64,000 nt of DNA. Origin: Gammaproteobacteria bacterium. Its GTDB lineage: Bacteria; Gemmatimonadota; Gemmatimonadetes; Longimicrobiales; Gaopeijiaceae. The position numbers and the translations under genes are program-made. The DNA lies in the NCBI GenBank assembly GCA_028821195.1, contig JAPPHB010000080.1:81330-145329 (forward strand), read 5' to 3'. Of this stretch, positions 58,151 through 64,000 are shown piece by piece. How positions within the stretch are numbered: the first letter of the stretch is position 1; each line of letters opens with the position of its first letter. Under the pieces are notes generated by a model that did not search any database, was not told the origin of the DNA, and worked only from the letters and a program-made list of their open reading frames with translations.

Positions 58151-60208
58151 TCAGCTGACCGGGCGCTCCTTGGGCAGGATCTTGACCGACCACAGCCCCG
58201 AGTTGATGTCGGCGAAGAAGACGTTGCCCTTCCACGGCATCACGCCCCACGCCGCCGGGGCGTTGGGAATGTAGCCGAGCGGATCGTGCGCCTTGAAGAC
58301 CGAGATCTCGCGTCCCTGGGTATACAGGTTCCCCATCAGGTCGCCGGAGATGTCCACCATGCGGAGGCCGCCCTCGTAATAGGCCTCGTAGAGGATGTCG
58401 TCCTCGACCCACATGTTGTGGGTGCCGAACTCGGACACCTCGTAACGGGCCACCATCTCGGGCGACTCCGGATCGGTGAAGTCCACGATCTGGATGTAGC
58501 CGGCGGTGGCGCGCGGATAGCCGCCCCTGCCCGTCTCGGGGTCGTACTGGATTCGGTGATCGGGGCCGGTTCCCGCCCAGGCGAGCCCCTCGCGACCGAC
58601 GATCTCGTCGCCGGCGATGAGGTAGAACTTGCCGGTCGCCTCCTGCAGGTACGGGAACACCGCGTGCGTCTGACCCGAGGGAAGCGGGATGTTGGTCACG
58701 AAGACCGGGTTCTCCGGGGAGCCGCCCCAGCGGCCGTTGCCCACGTCGACAACGACGATGCCGTTCTCCCACTCCGCCGAGTAGGCGATGCCGTCGTGCA
58801 CCCAGACGTCGTGCACGCGGCTGTCCGGATGGTCGTATTCGCCCACGTAGCGCGGGTTGTAGATGTCCGCCATGTCCAGGATGACGTACTTGTCGCCCGC
58901 GGACAGGACGAAGAGGTGCTCGTTGGTGGCGAACATGTTGTGCACGCCGCCGGTCACGCCCTCGTCCCAGGTTGAGGCGATGGTGGGATGGGCAGGGTTG
59001 GCCAGGTCGAGGATCACGACGCCGTTGCGGCGGTTGGAGGCGCCTTCGCGCGAGATGACTCCGTAGCGGCCGTTGGGGGACGCCTTCACGTCGTTGGTGG
59101 TGCGCGCGTCGACGATGATGGAATCGGTCTTGACGATGTTGGCCGGGTCGGTGACGTCCCACACGAAGGTGACCCCGTTCCCCATCTTGGAGCCCGTGAG
59201 CGCGTAGTCGCGCCCGTCGACCCCTTCCCAGATCCACAGGTCGGTGGTGAAGACGCGCGATTCGCGCCCCTGCCCCACGATCTCGAGCTCCTGCACGGCG
59301 CCCCGCCGGCTGACCCGCACCGATTCGCGCGCCGACAGATGGCCGGCGGTCGCGACCACGGTATAGAGCCCCGGCCAGTCGGCCACGAAACGGCCGTCGT
59401 CGACCTGCCCCGGCCCGGCGGGCGCCACGATGCTGTCGTCGGGCATGTAGGCGAGCGACCAGGTGACCGGGGCGCCCGGCACCTCGTTGCCGGCGTCGTC
59501 CAGCACGGAGGCGGTGAACTGCACCACGTCGCCGGTGAGCAGGTCGCCCCCGCCGCCGGTGAGCTGAACAGCCGTGGCGGGGAAGGCCTCCACGGTGCGC
59601 TCGACCGAGCCCCGCACCCCCTCCACCATGGCCGTCACGGTGACGGGGCCGGGGGTGTGGGCGGTGACGTTGCCGAAAGCGTCGACCGAGGCCACCTCGG
59701 TGTCCGAGACCGACCAGACGAACTCGGCGGTCGGGCGCGCCGACCCGTCCGCGTGCAGGGCGGTCGCCGCGTAGCGCACCGTCGTGCCGGCGTACAGCAA
59801 ATCACCGCCCGCCTCCACCTCGACGGTCGCCACCTCCGGCCAGTCCACCACCACCGGAATCGTGAGCTGGGCCACCGGCGCTCCGCTGGCGGGCATCACC
59901 ACCATCGCCTGCACGTCGTACTGGCCGGCCTCGAAGGCCTCGATGTTGCCGTCGCGGATGCGGAGCGCCCGCCGCGGCGCGCTCACCCGGATGGGAATGT
60001 CCACCGCCGCGCCCGCGGCGTCGTAGGCGGTCACCACCAGCGGCACGACGTCCCCCACCCTGAGCGAAAGCTCGGCGGGCTCGGCTTCCAGCCGGGTAAC
60101 CACGGTCGGGTCGGGTTCCGGAGTCTGGGCGGCCAACTCCACCGCCGACGGGAGCGCAAGTGCCGTCAGGACGACGGCTGCCGGGAGAATGAGCCTGAGA
60201 GAACGCAT
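58151..60208 (-). CDS. Secreted protein with Ig-like repeats and an LVIVD beta-propeller domain
   Basis: The 685-residue protein has a signal peptide (cleavage near ELAAQ, residue 27) and three to four bacterial Ig-like segments (about 36-320). Each of these contains patterns such as VTAYDAAGAAVDIP and VTATAMVEG/AFGNVTAHTPG. A C-terminal LVIVD-type propeller (about 330-680) has repeated segments like GVVILDLANPAHP, KYVILDMADIYNPRYVGEYDHP, GIVVVDVGN and GYIQIVDFTDPESPEMVARYE. LVIVD proteins are surface or periplasmic, with unknown ligands. AAGGAGGT lies before the ATG. It begins inside the end of the upstream lipoprotein gene, so the two are likely co-expressed. Confidence 0.85.
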   Translation of the reverse strand: MRSLRLILPAAVVLTALALPSAVELAAQTPEPDPTVVTRLEAEPAELSLRVGDVVPLVVTAYDAAGAAVDIPIRVSAPRRALRIRDGNIEAFEAGQYDVQAMVVMPASGAPVAQLTIPVVVDWPEVATVEVEAGGDLLYAGTTVRYAATALHADGSARPTAEFVWSVSDTEVASVDAFGNVTAHTPGPVTVTAMVEGVRGSVERTVEAFPATAVQLTGGGGDLLTGDVVQFTASVLDDAGNEVPGAPVTWSLAYMPDDSIVAPAGPGQVDDGRFVADWPGLYTVVATAGHLSARESVRVSRRGAVQELEIVGQGRESRVFTTDLWIWEGVDGRDYALTGSKMGNGVTFVWDVTDPANIVKTDSIIVDARTTNDVKASPNGRYGVISREGASNRRNGVVILDLANPAHPTIASTWDEGVTGGVHNMFATNEHLFVLSAGDKYVILDMADIYNPRYVGEYDHPDSRVHDVWVHDGIAYSAEWENGIVVVDVGNGRWGGSPENPVFVTNIPLPSGQTHAVFPYLQEATGKFYLIAGDEIVGREGLAWAGTGPDHRIQYDPETGRGGYPRATAGYIQIVDFTDPESPEMVARYEVSEFGTHNMWVEDDILYEAYYEGGLRMVDISGDLMGNLYTQGREISVFKAHDPLGYIPNAPAAWGVMPWKGNVFFADINSGLWSVKILPKERPVS

Positions 60209-60615
60209 GGGACCTCCTTGCTGCGGGCACGACATCCTTCAGCCTCCACAATAGCGAGGGCGGGCGAGTCGTCGAAAGGCGCAAGGCCCGATCCGGGATC
60301 TCGCCCCGCCGCCGCGCCCGGCGTCATCGACAGCACGACCGGCGTATAAGTGATGACCCCTCGATCGTCGATTGTCGCCAGGAGCCTGCCGTCGTGCCAG
60401 AACTCGACGGTGGCGGCTTCGGCGACGAACGCGTGATAGCGCATGAACGCGCCGGCGTATATGGTGCGGCCCCGGATCGCGGCCGCCTCCTCCGGGGTGA
60501 CCTCGACTCGCTGGACCGCCGCGGCCGGGACGATGCGCCCGGGTCCTTCGCCGCGAGGCTGCGTTGACGGCGCGCAGCCGGCCAGGACCAGCATCATGCA
60601 CAAACACCTGGTCAA
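60166..60615 (-). CDS. Small lipoprotein of unknown function
   Basis: This 149-residue product has a short lipobox signal: a leader ending LVLAGC, with Cys14 the lipid-anchored residue. The mature part contains EVTPEEAAAIRGRTIYAGAFMRYHAFVAEAATVEFWHDGRLLATIDDRGVITYTPVVLSMTPG, which I do not recognise. It starts at TTG 60615 with GGAGAG six bases upstream; ATG 60597 would leave too short a signal. Its 3' end overlaps the LVIVD gene start by 43 bases in another frame. It may be a subunit or assembly partner of that protein. Confidence 0.65.
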   Translation of the reverse strand: MTRCLCMMLVLAGCAPSTQPRGEGPGRIVPAAAVQRVEVTPEEAAAIRGRTIYAGAFMRYHAFVAEAATVEFWHDGRLLATIDDRGVITYTPVVLSMTPGAAAGRDPGSGLAPFDDSPALAIVEAEGCRARSKEVPCVLSGSFSRQPSS

Positions 60616-60711
60616 TCCGCTCTCTCCGGCAGTGCGGAATCGGTGGCCCCTGGCTCGGGGTAGCGTCTTAGCTTACATACTGACCCCCCGGGACCTCCAG
60701 ACCGAAATCCC
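60616..60711. other. Divergent region between the lipoprotein and M20 peptidase genes
   Basis: These 96 bases separate two divergent starts and should contain both promoters. TAGCGTCTTAGCTTACATACTGA (60661-60683) is AT-richer than its surroundings. I cannot assign -35/-10 boxes with confidence. Confidence 0.35.
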
Positions 60712-62031
60712 ATGACCCAACCCACCGCCGACCTCACCCCCACCGAAGCCCGCGTCCTGGCCGCCATCGACATGGACGGGCTGCTCGACACGATCTCGCG
60801 GCTGGTGGCGATTCCCACCGACCAGGGCCGCGAGACGCCCGCGCAGGAACGGATGGCGGAGTGGATGACCCAGGCGGGCATGAACGTGGATGTCTGGGAG
60901 ATCGACTTCGACGAGCTGGCCGCCCACCCGCGTTTCAGCATCGAGATCGAGCGCGGACGATCGCTGGGGGTGGTGGGTGCGCTCGGGGGCGCGGACGGCT
61001 CACGCGGCGGCCGCACCCGGCGGGGCGGCCGAAGCCCCGCCCGCTCCCTCATCCTCAACGGGCACATCGATGTCGTTCCCGCGGGCGACGTGTCCAGGTG
61101 GACGGTCCCTCCCTGGCAGGGCACCATCCGTGACGGCAACCTGGTGGGCCGGGGAGCGCTGGACATGAAGGGGGCGCTCTGCTGCGGGCTGTACGCGGCC
61201 CGCGCGATCGCGGACGCCGGGGTGGAACTGGACGGGCAGCTTCTGCTCCAGAGCGTGATCGCCGAGGAAGACGGAGGCGCGGGCACCCTGGCCGCCATCC
61301 AGCGCGGTTACACCGCCGACGGCGCGGTGGTCATCGAACCCACCCGCCTTTCCCTCGCTCCCGCGCAGGGGGGCGCCCTCAACTTCCGCATCCACGTGAG
61401 GGGACGCTCCGCACACGGCGCCCTGCGCACCGAGGGCGTCAGCGCCATCGACGGGTTCATCCCCATCTATCGGGCACTGCAGGCGCTCGAGGCGCGGCGC
61501 AACTCAGCGGTAGCGGACCCGCTCTTCGCCCACTACGAGGTGCCCTTCCCCCTCTGTGTGGGCACGGTACGCGCGGGCGAGTGGGCCTCGAACGTGCCGG
61601 AGAGCCTCTGCTTCGAGGGCCGTTACGGCGTGGCCGTGGGCGAAGAACCCGCCGAGGCGCAGACGATGTTCGAGGAGGCGGTGGCAGCCGTGGCGCGTTC
61701 GGACCCCTGGCTGGATCGATACCCGCCGGAGGTGGAGTGGTGGGGCGGGCAGTTCCATCCGGCTGCCACGGACCCGTCCGACCCGATCGTGCGCACGGTC
61801 GCAGGCGCCTTCCGGGACATCGAGGGACGCGAGCCCTCCATCGAGGGGATGCCCTACGGAGCCGACATGCAACTGTTGGTGAACGTGGGACACACCCCGA
61901 CGGTGATGTTCGGCCCGGGCGACGTGCGCAACGCCCATCGTCCCGACGAATGGGTGCCCATCGCCGAACTGGAGACCGTCACGCGAACCCTCGCCCTGAC
62001 GGCACTGCGTTTCTGCGGGCATGGGAGCTGA
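60712..62031 (+). CDS. M20-family metallopeptidase (ArgE/DapE-like)
   Basis: The 439-residue protein is a dinuclear zinc hydrolase of the M20 family. Ligands visible are His118 (LNGHIDVVPAG), bridging Asp151 (GRGALDMKG) and Glu185-Glu186 (VIAEEDGG, catalytic Glu and ligand), then Glu in VVIEPT and a lid-domain SAHGALRTEGVSA. The dimerisation domain occupies about residues 225-340. An Arg/Gly-rich stretch at 97-109 is likely a surface loop. Substrate may be acetylornithine, succinyl-diaminopimelate, a carnosine-like dipeptide or another N-acyl amino acid; motifs do not decide. No signal peptide. It converges on the FMN reductase gene with four bases between stops. Confidence 0.88.
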   Translation: MTQPTADLTPTEARVLAAIDMDGLLDTISRLVAIPTDQGRETPAQERMAEWMTQAGMNVDVWEIDFDELAAHPRFSIEIERGRSLGVVGALGGADGSRGGRTRRGGRSPARSLILNGHIDVVPAGDVSRWTVPPWQGTIRDGNLVGRGALDMKGALCCGLYAARAIADAGVELDGQLLLQSVIAEEDGGAGTLAAIQRGYTADGAVVIEPTRLSLAPAQGGALNFRIHVRGRSAHGALRTEGVSAIDGFIPIYRALQALEARRNSAVADPLFAHYEVPFPLCVGTVRAGEWASNVPESLCFEGRYGVAVGEEPAEAQTMFEEAVAAVARSDPWLDRYPPEVEWWGGQFHPAATDPSDPIVRTVAGAFRDIEGREPSIEGMPYGADMQLLVNVGHTPTVMFGPGDVRNAHRPDEWVPIAELETVTRTLALTALRFCGHGS

Positions 62032-62034
62032 CGC

Positions 62035-62607
62035 TCAGCCCTTCTCCAACTCGATCGCCGCCCCGATGGCTCTCGTGTACCACTTGAGGGTCTCGATGAA
62101 GCGCGCGAATGCCTTCTCGTACCTCTCCTCCCGCGGCTCCCCGTCGTCGTCGAAGCTCCGGCCCACGGTCGCAACGGCCATGTGCGCCACCGGGAGGGCC
62201 TTGAGGCGAAGGAAAAGCAGCTGCAGGTGGTTGTGGACCTGGACACCGCCGAAGGCGCCGGCCGAGAGCGTGACGATCCCCACCGGCTTCCGCTCCCACT
62301 CGCCATAGATGTAGTCGAGCGCGTTCTTGAGAACCCCGGGCATGGAGCCATTGTACTCGGGACTGACGATCACCACGGCGTCAGCCTCGCGGATCGCTTC
62401 CGAGAACGGGACCAGTCCGGGCGGCGGATCGTCTCGACGGTAGAGCCGCTCCTCCATGATCGGGAGGTCGAAGTCCGCAAGGTCGAGAAGTGGGGCCTCG
62501 GCCCCGGCGCGCCGCAGCCGGTCGCTGGCAAATCGAGCCACCTTGATCGACTGGCGGCCCCTGCGCACGGAGCCCACGAGGACGGGGATGCGCAGCGGGT
62601 CGTTCAT
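62035..62607 (-). CDS. NADPH-dependent FMN reductase-like flavoprotein
   Basis: The 190-residue protein is a flavodoxin-fold oxidoreductase. It opens with IPVLVGSVRRGRQSIKVARF (FMN phosphate loop) and has the signature VSPEYNGSMPGVLKNALDYI and the GIVTLSAGAFGGVQVHNHLQ ring-stacking segment typical of azoreductase or chromate-reductase families. It probably reduces FMN, quinones or xenobiotics using NADPH. It lies 40 bases downstream of the racemase-like gene in the same orientation and may share its transcript. Confidence 0.88.
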   Translation of the reverse strand: MNDPLRIPVLVGSVRRGRQSIKVARFASDRLRRAGAEAPLLDLADFDLPIMEERLYRRDDPPPGLVPFSEAIREADAVVIVSPEYNGSMPGVLKNALDYIYGEWERKPVGIVTLSAGAFGGVQVHNHLQLLFLRLKALPVAHMAVATVGRSFDDDGEPREERYEKAFARFIETLKWYTRAIGAAIELEKG

Positions 62608-62646
62608 GAAGCGGCCTCGGGCCGGATGAAGGGTTTGGGGGCGCTC

Positions 62647-63702
62647 TCACTCCGCCCAGATGTCCCCCACCGTGAACCCCTCCGGGAAGGGGTCGGTGTC
62701 GTCGACGACGTATTGGGCGATTCCGGTGATCCACGCTGTGCCGCTCAGGGTGGGCACGACCGCGAGGACTCCACCCACCTCGGTCTCCTCGATGAGCTCG
62801 CCCGTCCACACGGTGCCGATGATGCTCTCGTGTCGGAACTCCTCCCCCAGCGCCAGCTCCCCCCGGGCATGCATCACCGCCATCTTCGCGCAGGTGCCGG
62901 TGCCGCACGGGGAGCGGTCCAGGCAGCCCTTCCAGCTCTCGGGCCGGTCCCAGCTCGGGCGGCCGGTTGACACGGTTACCGCGTTGCGGCGGTGGGCGTC
63001 GCCCAAAGGCGGGCCGGAGAGCTGCGAGATCGATACGCCTCCGATCTCCGGAGTCAGCGGATGCACGACGGAGAGCTGCTCGGAGGCGGCCACCCGCAGC
63101 ATCTCGCCGACCCGCGTGATCTGCCCGCCGTTCTCGGGGAGGAGTTCGATGCCGAACTGATCGGCGTCGGCGATCACGTAGAACATCCCGCCGAATCCCA
63201 CGTCCACCTTCGCCTTGCCGATTCCGGGTACGTCCACCTCGGCGTCCAGATGAAGCGCGAAGGCGGGCACGTTGCGGAAGGTGACGCTGGTGACCTTCCC
63301 TCCCGTCACCTCCGCGCGTACCCGAATCAGCCCGGCCGGCGCCTCCAGCAGGAGCTCCGTCGCCGGCTCCTGCGAGGGCACCATTCCCGTCTCGATGAGC
63401 ACCGTGGCCACGCAGATGGTGTTGCTCCCGGACATGGGCGGGTACTCGGTGTGCTCCATGATGACGAAGCCGGCATCCGCCTCCGGGTGCGTGGGCGGCA
63501 GGATGAGGTTGCAGCAGAGCGCCGGATAGCCTCGCGGCTCGCGCAGCATGCGCCGCCGAAGGCCGTCTCCGTGGCGCGCCAGCCACTGCGCCTTTTCGAA
63601 CATCGACTCGCCCGGGACGTCCATCACGCCGCCGACGATGACCCTGCCGGGTTCACCGCCGGCGTGAGCATCCACGGCCGTGATCATCTTCGATACGCGC
63701 AT
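62647..63702 (-). CDS. Proline-racemase-superfamily enzyme (hydroxyproline epimerase or dehydratase-like)
   Basis: The 351-residue protein begins KMITAVDAHAGGEPGRVIVGGV, the superfamily N-terminus. The two catalytic positions are Ser91 (PPMSGSNTICVAT) and Cys266 (DRSPCGTGTCAK). Proline racemase and 4-hydroxyproline epimerase mostly have Cys at both; trans-3-hydroxyproline dehydratase has Thr at the second. The Ser/Cys pair points away from proline racemase and toward hydroxyproline-type substrates, without deciding between epimerase and others. ATG 63702 is chosen; the frame is open far upstream without family sequence. It neighbours a sodium symporter gene, supporting amino-acid uptake and catabolism. 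Confidence 0.86.
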   Translation of the reverse strand: MRVSKMITAVDAHAGGEPGRVIVGGVMDVPGESMFEKAQWLARHGDGLRRRMLREPRGYPALCCNLILPPTHPEADAGFVIMEHTEYPPMSGSNTICVATVLIETGMVPSQEPATELLLEAPAGLIRVRAEVTGGKVTSVTFRNVPAFALHLDAEVDVPGIGKAKVDVGFGGMFYVIADADQFGIELLPENGGQITRVGEMLRVAASEQLSVVHPLTPEIGGVSISQLSGPPLGDAHRRNAVTVSTGRPSWDRPESWKGCLDRSPCGTGTCAKMAVMHARGELALGEEFRHESIIGTVWTGELIEETEVGGVLAVVPTLSGTAWITGIAQYVVDDTDPFPEGFTVGDIWAE

Positions 63703-63749
63703 GTGCAATTCCGTGATTTCGGGTGGGAAGGTCGGACTCCCGGACCCGG

Positions 63750-64000
63750 TCAGGGCCTCTCGGGCGGCGACATGTAGGGATCGGTCGCGCTCGCGGGCGG
63801 GGGCGGCGTGAGCAGGCTCACCACCACCATCAGGAACGCCGACACCAGAAAGCCCGGCAGCACCGGGTCGATCGCGTCCGCAGGCCCCCACCCCTCCCAG
63901 GCGAGCGCGGTGGTCACGCCCCCCACCATGGCGGCGGCCGCCCCTTCCCGGGTCGCCCGCCGCCAGTAGACCCCCACCACGACCGGGATGAAGAAGCTCG
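63750..64000 (-). CDS. Sodium:solute symporter, C-terminal end (cut by window edge)
   Basis: The last 83 residues of a membrane transporter of the SSS family are visible, beginning SFFIPVVVGVYWRRATREGAAAAMVGG. This is the family pattern in which a helix is followed by the GLYWRRATRxGA loop and the final helix (PGFLVSAFLMVVVSLLTPP). The N-terminal part lies outside the window. Substrate cannot be read from the C-terminus; proline-type or pantothenate-type symporters are typical. It sits 47 bases upstream of the racemase-like gene in the same direction. Confidence 0.8.
   Translation of the reverse strand, partial: SFFIPVVVGVYWRRATREGAAAAMVGGVTTALAWEGWGPADAIDPVLPGFLVSAFLMVVVSLLTPPPPASATDPYMSPPERP

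Overview
The window is a GC-rich chromosomal segment from a free-living Gram-negative (diderm) bacterium. Outer-membrane biology is explicit: LptF and LptG LPS-export permeases, a PilQ secretin and a giant SprA-type outer-membrane barrel. A SprA homologue together with the housekeeping protein families and high GC content points to the FCB superphylum, most likely Gemmatimonadota. This assignment is inference: no rRNA gene is present. I see no phage, insertion sequence, CRISPR array or other sign of recent transfer. Genes are tightly packed and many are joined by 4-base ATGA, GTGA or TTGA stop/start overlaps.

Layout. 1-3716 (minus): F-type ATP synthase operon atpZ-atpI-atpB-atpE-atpF-atpH-atpA, with atpA cut by the window edge. 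4030-6932 (plus): MoxR ATPase, a CNNM/CBS membrane protein and a gamma-carbonic-anhydrase-like protein. 6925-8732 (minus): prepilin peptidase and a SpoU methyltransferase. 8903-9733 (plus): thiD. 9770-12147 (minus): nucleoside transporter NupC coupled to purine nucleoside phosphorylase. 12454-20870 (plus): proteostasis block dnaK, degP-like protease, tRNA-Leu(UAG), tig, clpP, clpX, then engB and a secreted protein of unknown function.

20887-41257 (minus) is an almost uninterrupted run of co-directional genes. Read 5' to 3' it is a LysM protein, four minor-pilin-like genes, pilM-N-O-P-Q, aroC, aroK, topA, xerC-like recombinase, hslV, hslU, argF, gcvT, a moaB/mogA-like gene and a sigma54-type activator. 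It joins type IV pilus alignment-complex genes to shikimate, topoisomerase, protease and amino-acid genes. 41409-43372: superoxide dismutase and DNA polymerase IV, divergent. 43398-49182 (minus): AGCS-family symporter, and a comEA-pilT-pilC-psd group that complements the pilus genes. 49308-55412 (minus): one 6.1-kb gene for a SprA-like type IX secretion translocon protein. 55497-58030 (plus): lptF-lptG. 58151-64000: a secreted Ig-like/LVIVD beta-propeller protein, a small lipoprotein, an M20 peptidase, an FMN reductase, a proline-racemase-superfamily enzyme and the C-terminus of a sodium:solute symporter.

The most interesting non-coding signal is a short near-palindrome (CTGCCA-TTT-TGNCAG). 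Two copies lie in tandem upstream of dnaK, and a perfect copy lies between hslU and argF. It looks like the operator of a stress regulator that I cannot name. Start codons were moved from the longest open frame where a Shine-Dalgarno sequence, gene overlap or signal peptide supported it; this is stated in each entry.
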